Notes under the pieces: generated by a model
What the model was told of the DNA's origin: nothing
The model's database searches: none
Seen by the model: only the letters and a program-made list of their open reading frames with translations
Assembly: GCF_014207905.1 (NCBI RefSeq)
Contig: NZ_JACHLB010000001.1
Location: 1,056,723-1,120,722, forward strand
Origin: Flavobacterium notoginsengisoli
GTDB lineage: Bacteria; Bacteroidota; Bacteroidia; Flavobacteriales; Flavobacteriaceae
Reading direction: 5' to 3'
Length of the DNA: 64,000 nt
In this document: piece after piece, positions 45,779-52,775 of the stretch
How the letters are laid out: every line of letters begins with the position of its first letter
How positions within the stretch are numbered: the stretch's first letter is position 1
Program-made: the position numbers and the translations under genes

Positions 45779-47029
45779 TTACAATCCAAATGCAGCTTTT
45801 ACTTGGTCAACAAAATCAAGTTTTTCCCATGTAAACAATTCAACAGTAACTGTTTTTTCGTTTCCACCTGGAGCAGAGAAAGTTTTAGTAACTGTTTCTG
45901 GTTTACGTCCCATGTGTCCGTAAGCAGCAGTTTCGCTGTAAATTGGGTTTCTTAATTTCAAACGTTGCTCGATGAAGTAAGGACGCATATCGAAGATAGC
46001 TTCTACTTTTTTAGCGATTTCACCGTTAGTTAAGTTAACTTTAGAAGTTCCGTAAGTTTCAATGAAAATTCCCATTGGTTCAGCAACTCCAATTGCATAA
46101 GAAACCTGAACTAAGATTTCGTCAGCAACACCAGCAGCAACTAAGTTTTTAGCGATATGACGAGTTGCATAAGCAGCACTTCTATCTACTTTACTTGGGT
46201 CTTTTCCTGAGAATGCACCACCACCGTGAGCACCTTTTCCACCGTAAGTATCAACGATAATTTTTCTTCCAGTTAAACCAGTATCTCCGTGAGGTCCTCC
46301 AATAACGAATTTTCCTGTTGGGTTGATGTGGTAGTTGATTTTATCGTTAAATAAGTGAGCGTGCTCTGGATTTTTAGCGATAATTCTTGGAATAAGGATT
46401 TCGATAATATCTTTTTTGATTTTAGCCAACATTGCAGCTTCTTCATCAAAATCATCGTGTTGAGTTGAGATAACAATCGCATCGATACGAGTTGGTTTGT
46501 TATCATCGCTGTATTCTAAAGTTACTTGAGATTTAGCATCTGGACGTAAATAAGTGATTTCTTTATTTTCACGTCTTAAAATAGCTAACTCTTGTAATAA
46601 TTTATGAGATAAATCTAATGCCAATGGCATGTAGTTTTCAGTTTCGTTTGTAGCGTAACCAAACATCATTCCTTGGTCACCTGCACCTTGCTCTTCTGGC
46701 TTAGCTCTGTCAACACCTTGGTTGATATCTGCAGACTGCTCGTGAATTGCTGAAAGAATTCCACAAGAATTTGCTTCAAACATATATTCACTTTTAGTAT
46801 ATCCAATTTTACGGATTACCTCACGTGCAATTTGCTGTACATCTAGATAAGTATTTGATTTTACTTCACCTGCTAAAATTACCTGACCAGTTGTAACTAA
46901 AGTTTCACAAGCTACTTTTGAGTCAGCGTCAAATGCCAAAAAGTTGTCAATTAAAGCGTCCGAAATTTGATCTGCAACTTTGTCTGGATGCCCTTCACTA
47001 ACAGATTCTGACGTAAATAAATAAGCCAT
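45779..47029 (-). CDS. metK: S-adenosylmethionine synthetase
   Basis: A 416-residue MAT enzyme making SAM from methionine and ATP. It shows [49 protein letters not shown] and [19 protein letters not shown]. It is a single gene with its own promoter about 180 nt upstream, leaving a long leader that folds like a SAM-II aptamer. This places SAM synthesis under likely feedback by its product and links it to the methionine genes to its right. Confidence 0.97.
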   Translation of the reverse strand: MAYLFTSESVSEGHPDKVADQISDALIDNFLAFDADSKVACETLVTTGQVILAGEVKSNTYLDVQQIAREVIRKIGYTKSEYMFEANSCGILSAIHEQSADINQGVDRAKPEEQGAGDQGMMFGYATNETENYMPLALDLSHKLLQELAILRRENKEITYLRPDAKSQVTLEYSDDNKPTRIDAIVISTQHDDFDEEAAMLAKIKKDIIEILIPRIIAKNPEHAHLFNDKINYHINPTGKFVIGGPHGDTGLTGRKIIVDTYGGKGAHGGGAFSGKDPSKVDRSAAYATRHIAKNLVAAGVADEILVQVSYAIGVAEPMGIFIETYGTSKVNLTNGEIAKKVEAIFDMRPYFIEQRLKLRNPIYSETAAYGHMGRKPETVTKTFSAPGGNEKTVTVELFTWEKLDFVDQVKAAFGL

Positions 47030-47089
47030 AATAATGTAATAAAAATGTATTAATTTAAAATTTAAGCGAGGAAATGATTGCTAAAAAGG

Positions 47090-47202
47090 GCTAAAGGAGA
47101 GTATCTGCTTTAGCATTTTTTACTACTGAAATCAATTTTTCAGTATTCATAACGAAATCATTTCATTATGAAGAGGTTGCAATCAGTTCAAATTTTTCCT
47201 CT
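47090..47202 (-). promoter_or_regulatory. metK leader RNA, candidate SAM-II-like riboswitch
   Basis: Read on the minus strand, AGAGG (47202-47198) pairs with CCTCT (47176-47172), and the loop ends TGATTGCAA directly before CCTCT. Hairpins at 47172-47146 and 47145-47124 follow, then AATGCTAAAGCA (ending 47106). The pattern of a GG..CC stem, UUGCAA before the closing strand and a downstream GCUAAAG resembles the SAM-II pseudoknot. GCTAAAG can instead pair with CTTTAGC (47096-47090), giving a switch. The inserted hairpins are unusual, so the class is tentative. Confidence 0.55.
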
Positions 47203-47212
47203 GTTTCGGGTG

Positions 47213-47242
47213 CAAAGGTATAAAACCATTTTGATTTGCAAA
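47213..47242 (-). promoter_or_regulatory. metK promoter
   Basis: On the minus strand TTTG (47242-47239), an 18-nt spacer and TACCTTTG (47220-47213) match the consensus fully. Transcription would start near 47207, immediately before the candidate aptamer. Confidence 0.75.
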
Positions 47243-47331
47243 TTAAAGTTCAACTTTTTTTATTTTTTATAGCAGAAATTTAACAGTAGTATATTAATTT
47301 GATAGGGTAATAGAAAATAATTTGATTTTTG

Positions 47332-47363
47332 TTTGGTGGTTTCAAAAAAAGTTCTCAAATTTG
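47332..47363 (+). promoter_or_regulatory. promoter of met attenuator cassette A
   Basis: TTTG (47332-47335), a 20-nt spacer and CAAATTTG (47356-47363) place a start near 47369, 15 nt before leader peptide 1. GATAGGGTAATAG (47301-47313), 18 nt upstream, is an exact copy of a 13-mer found at the TSUP-cys promoter (58918-58930). Confidence 0.65.
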
Positions 47364-47383
47364 CCTTGTTAAACAAAAAGAAA

Positions 47384-47440
47384 ATGAATTTAATTGCTAA
47401 AAATATGTGTTGCATGATGTCGGAATTATCCGCAGAGTAA
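47384..47440 (+). CDS. leader peptide 1 of cassette A (Met/Cys control codons)
   Basis: An 18-residue ORF, MNLIAKNMCCMMSELSAE, too short for routine gene calling. Codons 8-12 are AUG UGU UGC AUG AUG, a Met/Cys run in a leader ahead of methionine genes. Its last two sense codons (GCAGAG, 47432-47437) are complementary to CTCTGC, the left arm of the terminator at 47479. A ribosome stalled at codons 8-12 would leave GCAGAG free to break the terminator; one reaching the stop would cover it. The sequence shows the pairing; attenuation is inferred. Confidence 0.7.
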   Translation: MNLIAKNMCCMMSELSAE

Positions 47441-47478
47441 CCTATTGTTTAGTAATTAAGTCTACAAAATACAATAAG

Positions 47479-47507
47479 AACCTCTGCCTAACAGCAGAGG
47501 TTTTTTT
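47479..47507 (+). terminator. attenuator terminator 1 of cassette A
   Basis: A 9-bp stem AACCTCTGC/GCAGAGGTT with a 6-nt loop and seven T. It stands between two short leader ORFs. Its left arm can alternatively pair with 47432-47437 in leader peptide 1. Confidence 0.88.
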
Positions 47508-47536
47508 ATGGAATCAAAAAATAAAATAATTAAGAA

Positions 47537-47617
47537 ATGAAAAATTCAACAGTAAATAAAATGATGATGTGTTGTAAGATGCCAATGTGTATCCAGAATT
47601 GCTGTTGCCAAAAGTGA
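47537..47617 (+). CDS. leader peptide 2 of cassette A (very Met/Cys-rich)
   Basis: A 26-residue ORF beginning MKNSTVNKMMMCCKMPMC and ending IQNCCCQK. It contains six Met and six Cys (Met9-11, Cys12-13, Met15, Met17, Cys18, Cys22-24), an extreme composition. The end of the ORF, CCAAAAG (47608-47614), is exactly complementary to CTTTTGG (47654-47660) in the left arm of the next terminator, so an antiterminator can form unless a ribosome sits at the stop. A small metal-binding peptide is an alternative, but the terminator pairing favours a control leader. Confidence 0.7.
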   Translation: MKNSTVNKMMMCCKMPMCIQNCCCQK

Positions 47618-47647
47618 AGATAGAATCTTTGTTATAGTTTCAACTAT

Positions 47648-47684
47648 AAAGCCCTTTTGGTAAGCCATCCGAAAGGGCTTTTTT
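47648..47684 (+). terminator. attenuator terminator 2 of cassette A
   Basis: A 13-bp stem (one wobble) AAAGCCCTTTTGG/CCGAAAGGGCTTT with an 8-nt loop and six T. It lies 27 nt before the small protein gene. A preceding hairpin TTATAGT/ACTATAA (47632-47649) overlaps its base. Confidence 0.9.
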
Positions 47685-47710
47685 ATTTCAATCTCTTAAA
47701 AATTAAAACC

Positions 47711-47899
47711 ATGAATACATTAGATATCAATACAATCGCATTTCAATACTTATTAAGAAATAATTCTCTAAATAATAATTCTGACGAATCATCAGTAGAA
47801 ACGGTAAGATATAATCCTGAACAGAGTGTTAAAACTCAAAAATCATTGCTGTTTCATTTGTATGATTTGGAAGAAGAAGCGGAAAATCTATTTGCTTAA
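47711..47899 (+). CDS. small protein of unknown function downstream of cassette A attenuators
   Basis: A 62-residue acidic protein (MNTLDINTIAFQYLLRNN at the start, C-terminus SLLFHLYDLEEEAENLFA), without signal peptide or membrane helix. I recognise no family. It stands between the double attenuator and metY (75 nt downstream). A second small protein at 51205-51411 occupies the same position in cassette B and shares the C-terminal pattern SLLFxxY...E.x.LF. A regulatory or enzyme-partner role in methionine synthesis is an inference. The frame extends upstream to 47657 through the terminator, so ATG 47711 is used. Confidence 0.72.
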   Translation: MNTLDINTIAFQYLLRNNSLNNNSDESSVETVRYNPEQSVKTQKSLLFHLYDLEEEAENLFA

Positions 47900-47974
47900 A
47901 TCAAATTCAATTTCAAGAATCAATATCAATTATAAAATATAAACGTATTAACAATATTAAAAAGCTAAGAAATC

Positions 47975-49279
47975 ATGAGCACACAAAAATTTGCAACAAA
48001 CGCACTACACGCAGGACACGACGTAACTAAAAACGCAGGAACTAGAGCCGTGCCTATTTATCAAACTTCTTCATACGTATTTAATAATGCTGATCACGCA
48101 GCCAATTTATTTGGTCTTGCAGAATCTGGATTTATTTACACAAGATTAAATAATCCAACAAATGATGTTCTGGAACAGCGTCTTGCAGCACTCGAAGGCG
48201 GAATCGGAGCAGTTGTAACGGCTTCTGGAGCATCTGCAATTTCGACTACATTATTGACTTTATTAAAAGCAGGAGATCATATCGTGGCTTCAAACAGTTT
48301 ATACGGAGGAACTTATAACTTGCTAAAAGTTACATTGCCTCGATTAGGAATTACAACAACATTTGTAGATCCTTCAAAACCAGAAAACTTTACTAAAGCA
48401 GCAAAAGAAAATACACGAGCTTTTTTTGTTGAATCTCTTGGAAATCCAAAATTAGATGTACTGGATTTAAAAGGTATTTCGGCAGAAGCCAAAGCATTCA
48501 AAGTGCCATTTATAGTAGATAATACAGTTGCGACACCTTATTTATTAAACCCAATTAAATACGGTGCCGATATTGTAATTCATTCCTTAACTAAATATAT
48601 CGCAGGAAACGGAACTTCATTAGGAGGCGTTATCATTGATGCCGGAAATTTTGACTGGGCAAACGGAAAATTTCCAGAATTTACTGAACCATCTGCAGGA
48701 TACCACGGATTAGTATATCATGAAGCTCTAGGAAATGCTGCTTTTATTGCAAAAGCAAGAATTGAAGGATTGCGTGATTTTGGTTCTGCATTAAGCCCAT
48801 TTAATGCTTTTCAGATTATTCAGGGATTAGAAACGCTTCCAATTAGAATTAAGAAACATAGTGAAAATGCTTTGGCTTTGGCCGAATGGTTAGAAAAACA
48901 AGATGAGGTTGTGTGGGTAAATTATCCAGGTTTAAAATCAAGTAAATATAATGATTTGGCTAAAGAATATTTACCGCAAGGTCAAAGTGGAATTATCACT
49001 TTCGGATTAAAAGGAGGTTTTGATGCAGCGAAAAAAGTGGTAGACGAAACAAAGTTATTCTCGCTTTTAGCAAATATTGGCGATACAAAATCGCTGATTA
49101 TTCATCCTGCAAGTACGACGCACCAGCAGTTAACTGAAGAAGAGCAACTTGAAACAGGAGTTTCTAAAGATTTAGTTCGTCTTTCTGTCGGAATCGAAGA
49201 TATCGAAGATTTGATTGCAGATCTTCAAGCTGTTTTTGAAAGTGTTTCGCTTTCTCAATTCAGCATAAATAAAAACTAG
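47975..49279 (+). CDS. metY: O-acetylhomoserine aminocarboxypropyltransferase (sulfhydrylase)
   Basis: A 434-residue PLP enzyme of the Cys/Met metabolism family that makes homocysteine from O-acetylhomoserine and sulfide. The PLP lysine is in IHSLTKYIAGNGTSLGG. ASGASAISTTLLTLL, SNSLYGGTYNLL and FVESLGNPKLDVLDL are characteristic, and the length near 430 with the GYHGLVYHE segment separates MetY from the shorter MetB/MetZ group. It is the main enzyme gene behind cassette A. A terminator follows at 49305. Confidence 0.94.
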   Translation: MSTQKFATNALHAGHDVTKNAGTRAVPIYQTSSYVFNNADHAANLFGLAESGFIYTRLNNPTNDVLEQRLAALEGGIGAVVTASGASAISTTLLTLLKAGDHIVASNSLYGGTYNLLKVTLPRLGITTTFVDPSKPENFTKAAKENTRAFFVESLGNPKLDVLDLKGISAEAKAFKVPFIVDNTVATPYLLNPIKYGADIVIHSLTKYIAGNGTSLGGVIIDAGNFDWANGKFPEFTEPSAGYHGLVYHEALGNAAFIAKARIEGLRDFGSALSPFNAFQIIQGLETLPIRIKKHSENALALAEWLEKQDEVVWVNYPGLKSSKYNDLAKEYLPQGQSGIITFGLKGGFDAAKKVVDETKLFSLLANIGDTKSLIIHPASTTHQQLTEEEQLETGVSKDLVRLSVGIEDIEDLIADLQAVFESVSLSQFSINKN

Positions 49280-49304
49280 GTTTTTTTGTTTTTTGTTTGA
49301 AAGA

Positions 49305-49338
49305 TTGCCTTTAGCCAAAGTGCTAAAGGTAATTTTTT
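49305..49338 (+). terminator. terminator of metY
   Basis: An 11-bp stem TTGCCTTTAGC/GCTAAAGGTAA (one wobble) with a 6-nt loop and six T. Confidence 0.87.
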
Positions 49339-49364
49339 GTGAAAAACACCATTATAAAAAATTA

Positions 49365-49463
49365 AACCATATAAGGCATGTAAGTTCATTTAATTTCTTG
49401 CGCTAAAATTTACACGCACATAAATGCGACAGTCCTAAATGAACTTATATCAATTATATGGTT
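49365..49463. repeat. long palindromic intergenic repeat, copy 1 (ACCATATAAG family)
   Basis: Two 28-nt arms (49365 onward and 49436-49463) match at about 22 positions in inverted orientation, with ends AACCATATAA and TTATATGGTT and an inner TAAGTTCATTTA/TAAATGAACTTA. A related element lies at 57782-57855. This looks like a dispersed REP-type element. Confidence 0.75.
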
Positions 49464-49480
49464 AAAAAACATTAGAAATT

Positions 49481-50569
49481 ATGTCAAAGCTTAAAATAAA
49501 CATCATCCTTTTCGGAATAGGTAATATCGGAAGTACTTTGATTAATCAGATTATCGAAAGTCAGGAGTTTTTTCTGGAAAGTAAGAATGTCGATTTTCAT
49601 TTTCCAATTATAACCAATTCGACGGTTGCTTTTTTTGAAAAAGAAGGAGTTGGCTATTCTTGGGAAACCAATTTTAGACAATTGGCTGTTCCTTTTAAAG
49701 TAGAAGATATTATTGATTTTGCTAAAGAAAATGAATTCGAAAATCTCATTGCTGTAGATGCAACTGCTAGTGATGAATTGGTAAAGCATTATAATACGCT
49801 GATTGAAAACGGATTTAATATCGTAGCAGTAAATAAAAAAGCAAATACATTGCCAATTGATTTGTATAAAGAATTACGATTAAATCTTAAAAAGTATGAT
49901 AAAGAATTTTTGTATGAAACATCGGTTGATACCGGAATTCCGGTTTTACAGACCTTAAGAGAGCTATATTATTCGGGAGAAAAAATCACAAAAATTCGAG
50001 GTGTATTCTCAGATAATTTAAGTTATGTTTTTAATCGATTTTCGTCAGAAGATGTTTCATTCTCATCTGTTTTAAAAGATGCCAGTCTTTTAGGTTTGAT
50101 GAAATCTACATTCAAAGAAGATTTATCAGGAAATGATACCGCCAAAAAACTTCTGATTCTTGCGAGAGAAATAGGAAAAGATTTTGAGCTTTCCGATATT
50201 AAAATCAAGCCTTTTATTACCGAACAGCATTTAGAAAAGAATGGTGTATTGAATAAAGATGCACTCGATAAAGCATTTAAAATTGCTAAAATCACTCAAG
50301 CAGAAAATCATGTTTTAAGATATGTTGGTGAATTTGATGTAGAAAAAGGCAGTTTAGAAGTCAAATTGATTTCTGAACCATTAGATTCTGCTATTGGGCA
50401 ATTGAAAGGTTCGGATACTATTTTTGAAATTTTCACAAAATCGTATGCCAATGTCCCAATCGTAATTCAAAGTGCACCGCCATGTAAACAAGCTATTTCT
50501 AGAGGAATTATAAGTGATATTTTAAAAATTGCCGAAAAAATTAGAAACAAAGAGGCAATCTGGCTCTAA
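49481..50569 (+). CDS. homoserine dehydrogenase-like protein with altered active site
   Basis: A 362-residue stand-alone homologue of the dehydrogenase half of ThrA (52776). It keeps the Rossmann start IILFGIGNIGSTL, VAVNKKANTL (the catalytic-site Lys region), EDLSGNDTAKKLLILARE with Asp219 and Lys223, and the SAPP-like end. It has SDNL (177-180) where active enzymes have SGTL, and Lys208 in GLMKSTFKEDL where the substrate-binding Glu of GYTEPDPREDL is expected. It may be weakly active, changed in substrate, or regulatory. It is preceded by a palindromic repeat. Confidence 0.8.
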   Translation: MSKLKINIILFGIGNIGSTLINQIIESQEFFLESKNVDFHFPIITNSTVAFFEKEGVGYSWETNFRQLAVPFKVEDIIDFAKENEFENLIAVDATASDELVKHYNTLIENGFNIVAVNKKANTLPIDLYKELRLNLKKYDKEFLYETSVDTGIPVLQTLRELYYSGEKITKIRGVFSDNLSYVFNRFSSEDVSFSSVLKDASLLGLMKSTFKEDLSGNDTAKKLLILAREIGKDFELSDIKIKPFITEQHLEKNGVLNKDALDKAFKIAKITQAENHVLRYVGEFDVEKGSLEVKLISEPLDSAIGQLKGSDTIFEIFTKSYANVPIVIQSAPPCKQAISRGIISDILKIAEKIRNKEAIWL

Positions 50570-50750
50570 TTTTTTACTGAAAAAGAAGAAAAAAAGTTTA
50601 AAGTTCTTTGATAAACTGATTTGTCAAGTGGAATTCGAGAAGAAAATCAATTATTTTGTAGGTTTTTTACTCTATTTATTTTTGTAAGACTGGTTTTGTC
50701 GTAAAAAAACACAATTTTAACGAATTTTGTAATTAAATTCTTGATATTCA

Positions 50751-50782
50751 TTTGTGTAATAAAAAAAATAGTTGCATATTTG
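50751..50782 (+). promoter_or_regulatory. promoter of met attenuator cassette B
   Basis: TTTG (50751-50754), a 20-nt spacer and CATATTTG (50775-50782) give a start near 50788, 22 nt before leader peptide 3. The spacing and the C at the first -7 position are the same as in cassette A. Confidence 0.6.
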
Positions 50783-50809
50783 TTATACCCAAAAACTACT
50801 AGAAATCAA

Positions 50810-50881
50810 ATGAACTTAAAAGTCAACAAAATGTTTTGTGCCATTTCGGTTATTACCGAGGCTGGGTTGTCTATTGCTTGA
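50810..50881 (+). CDS. leader peptide 1 of cassette B
   Basis: A 23-residue ORF beginning MNLKVNKMFCAISVITEAG and ending in an LSIA tail. It has one internal Met-Phe-Cys and begins like leader peptide 1 of cassette A (MNL..K.M.C). Codons 17-18, GAGGCT (50858-50863), are complementary to AGCCTC (50913-50918), the left arm of the next terminator. A small hairpin CGGT/ACCG overlaps its centre. The Met/Cys content is modest, so the sensed amino acid is less certain than in cassette A. Confidence 0.6.
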   Translation: MNLKVNKMFCAISVITEAGLSIA

Positions 50882-50910
50882 AAATTGTAAGAAAAACACA
50901 ATATATAGTA

Positions 50911-50942
50911 AAAGCCTCCCGAAAAATTTTGGGAGGCTTTTT
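50911..50942 (+). terminator. attenuator terminator 1 of cassette B
   Basis: A 10-bp stem AAAGCCTCCC/GGGAGGCTTT, extended inside by A-T pairs, followed by T residues. It is placed between two short ORFs, and its left arm can pair with 50858-50863 instead. Confidence 0.88.
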
Positions 50943-50987
50943 AATTTTACACAAATGCAGAATTTTAAAATAAAATATAAATCACAG

Positions 50988-51056
50988 ATGAATAAATCCT
51001 TACAGATGAACAATAAGATGTTTACTGTCGCGCTTATTTGCGTGCTGGTCTGTTGA
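50988..51056 (+). CDS. leader peptide 2 of cassette B
   Basis: A 22-residue ORF from ATG 50988 (MNKSLQMNNKMFTVALICV, then LVC); ATG 51006 would give 16 residues. It carries Met-Phe and two Cys at the end. The stop is directly followed by a hairpin ATACT/AGTAT (51056-51069). Unlike the other three units, I see no strong complement to its terminator arm in the ORF, only a weak GTTTAA/TTAAAC alternative (51076-51091). The assignment as a leader rests on its place in the cassette. Confidence 0.5.
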   Translation: MNKSLQMNNKMFTVALICVLVC

Positions 51057-51087
51057 TACTAAAAAGTATAAATGAGTTTAAAAACTT

Positions 51088-51126
51088 AAACCCTTTTGGT
51101 ATCTAAAAATCCAAAAGGGTTTTTTT
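51088..51126 (+). terminator. attenuator terminator 2 of cassette B
   Basis: A perfect 12-bp stem AAACCCTTTTGG/CCAAAAGGGTTT with an 11-nt loop and seven T. Its core CCCTTTTGG is the same as in terminator 2 of cassette A. Confidence 0.92.
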
Positions 51127-51204
51127 ATTCTTCTAAACGATTTAACACAAAAATAAACGAGAAATAAAGATTATAAAACGCAAACTGAACTAAAACTTAA
51201 TATC

Positions 51205-51411
51205 ATGAGCACATTGAACTACTTAGCAGAAAAAATTTCAAATTTGAAAAACAGAAGGACAAGAAAAAACAATAATCCGCCACCGCCAACAAATGAATTG
51301 GCTCACCCTAGATTCGGAATTACAGAAGAAGATAAAAGTACTTTGAAAAAAGTGCCAAATTCTTTATTGTTTTTGATGTATTCAAAAGAGAATGAAACGC
51401 TTTTCATTTAA
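51205..51411 (+). CDS. small protein of unknown function downstream of cassette B attenuators
   Basis: A 68-residue protein: a basic N-terminal half (EKISNLKNRRTRKNNN), a Pro stretch (PPPP), and the C-terminus NSLLFLMYSKENETLFI, which parallels SLLFHLY...NLFA of the protein at 47711. It has no signal or membrane segment. It starts 79 nt after the second attenuator terminator of cassette B. A weak hairpin with T run (51451-51480) follows, so it may be a one-gene unit. No family is recognised. The repeated placement behind paired attenuators suggests a role in methionine or sulfur control. Confidence 0.7.
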   Translation: MSTLNYLAEKISNLKNRRTRKNNNPPPPTNELAHPRFGITEEDKSTLKKVPNSLLFLMYSKENETLFI

Positions 51412-51450
51412 ACAGAAAAGTGACATAAACTAGGTTAAACCTGCTTAATT

Positions 51451-51480
51451 TTACTGGGCATTCCTGTTCGGTAATTTTTT
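51451..51480 (+). terminator. weak candidate terminator after small protein B
   Basis: A 6-bp stem TTACTG/CGGTAA (one wobble) with a 12-nt loop and six T. It is weak, so readthrough to metX is possible. Confidence 0.35.
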
Positions 51481-51540
51481 GCGTATAATAGTTTTTGCTG
51501 AGAGATGTTCAGAAAATTTAACAAACTGTTTTAGAATAAA

Positions 51541-51572
51541 TTTGTTTGTTTAAGAAATTAGTAGTTAATTTG
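51541..51572 (+). promoter_or_regulatory. metX promoter
   Basis: TTTG (51541-51544), a 20-nt spacer and TTAATTTG (51565-51572) give a start near 51578, about 25 nt before the riboswitch. Confidence 0.55.
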
Positions 51573-51603
51573 CACTCGTTAAGTTCAAACACGTATTGAA
51601 ATG

Positions 51604-51712
51604 TTATAAAGAAAGGACGAGGGATTAGACCCGATGAATCCTTAGCAACCCTTCGGTAAAACGAAGAAGGTGCTACATTCTACCACGCCTAAACGTGGAA
51701 AGATAACAACAA
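51604..51712 (+). promoter_or_regulatory. SAM-I riboswitch (S-box) upstream of metX-thrA
   Basis: Core S-box elements occur in order: GAGGGATTAGACCCGATGAA, CCTTAGCAACCC, the P3 hairpin TTCG..CGAA, GAAGGTGCTACATTC, the P4 hairpin CCACG/CGTGG, and AAAGATAACA closing P1. SAM binding is expected to lower expression of metX and thrA. No strong terminator follows the aptamer, so control may be at translation start. Confidence 0.93.
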
Positions 51713-51784
51713 GATTTTTTTTCTAGTTTACTCTAGTTTTTTCTTTCTAATATTTCCATATACAAATCAGATAATACAACAGAT

Positions 51785-52774
51785 TTGAAATTGGAAAATA
51801 TACCAAACCCTATTATAATTCAAGAATTCATCACAGAAAGTGGTGCATCTTATCATTCTATACCCTTACATTTTACATTGGCAGGCCAACCCTTGCACAG
51901 TGCGCCAATCGTTTTGGTTAATCACGCCTTAACAGGGAACTCCCAAGTTACTGGAGAAAATGGCTGGTGGAATGACTTAATTGGCGAAGGTAAAACTATA
52001 GATACTTCTGTTTATACTATTTTAGCTTTTGATGTTCCAGGAAATGGAACAAATTCTTTTTTAATCGAAAATTATCTTGATTTTACAGCTAGAGATATTG
52101 CAAAAATCTTTATCGAAGGTGTAAAAGCTTTGCAAATTGAAAAACTTTTTGCGATTATCGGAGGTTCAGTGGGAGGCGGAATTGCTTGGGAAATCTTAGC
52201 TTTAGCGCCAAACATTACAGAAAACCTTATTCCGATTGCGAGCGATTGGAAATCTACCGACTGGCTTATCGCTAATTGTTTTCTGCAAGAACAAATCCTG
52301 AATAATTCTTCAAAACCAATCGAAGATGCCAGAATCCACGCCATGCTTTGTTATCGTTCGCCAGAATCTTTCAAAGAGAAATTCCAAAGAACAATCAATC
52401 AGGAGCTACTGATTTTTAATATTGAAAGTTGGCTCGCGCATCACGGAAAGAAACTACAGAAAAGATTTCAGTTGTCTTCTTATAAATTAATGAATCAGTT
52501 GCTTAAAACAATTGATATTACGAGAAATAGTGAAAGTTTTGAAAACTTGTTATCTCAAACAAAAGCTTCAATTCATATCGTAGGAATTAATTCAGACTTA
52601 TTTTTTACGGCCAAAGAAAATGTCGAAACCTACGAAGAATTAAAGAAATTTAAAGACAATGTTTTCTATAGCGAAATTGATTCGGTTCACGGACATGACG
52701 CTTTTTTAATCGAGTACAAACAATTAGATCATTTACTTGCCGATATTTTTAAGGCAGAAACAATAAAGAAATAA
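51785..52774 (+). CDS. metX: homoserine O-acetyltransferase family protein (alpha/beta hydrolase fold)
   Basis: A 329-residue MetX-type enzyme that activates homoserine with an acyl group, the committed step to methionine. It shows VNHALTGNSQVTGENGWWND, the nucleophile elbow IIGGSVGGGIAWE with the catalytic Ser, and the catalytic His in SVHGHDAFL. No ATG lies near the N-terminus; the likely start is TTG 51785 (MKLENIPNP). It follows a SAM-I riboswitch, and thrA starts 1 nt after its stop, so the two are coupled. Confidence 0.9.
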   Translation: MKLENIPNPIIIQEFITESGASYHSIPLHFTLAGQPLHSAPIVLVNHALTGNSQVTGENGWWNDLIGEGKTIDTSVYTILAFDVPGNGTNSFLIENYLDFTARDIAKIFIEGVKALQIEKLFAIIGGSVGGGIAWEILALAPNITENLIPIASDWKSTDWLIANCFLQEQILNNSSKPIEDARIHAMLCYRSPESFKEKFQRTINQELLIFNIESWLAHHGKKLQKRFQLSSYKLMNQLLKTIDITRNSESFENLLSQTKASIHIVGINSDLFFTAKENVETYEELKKFKDNVFYSEIDSVHGHDAFLIEYKQLDHLLADIFKAETIKK

Positions 52775-52775
52775 A

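Noticed and set aside
45741..45923. Plus-strand 60-codon frame after the M28 gene
   Set aside because: It overlaps the bidirectional terminator and the end of metK on the other strand.
47090..47202. metK leader as a SAM-I (S-box) riboswitch
   Set aside because: It has GCAACC and TGCTAA as S-boxes do, but lacks the kink-turn P2 segment and a closing P1 helix; the arrangement fits SAM-II better.
47374..47700. The Met/Cys-rich short ORFs as metallothionein-like proteins
   Set aside because: Very short length, placement directly before terminators and complementarity of their 3' ends to the terminator arms favour leader peptides; kept as an alternative only.
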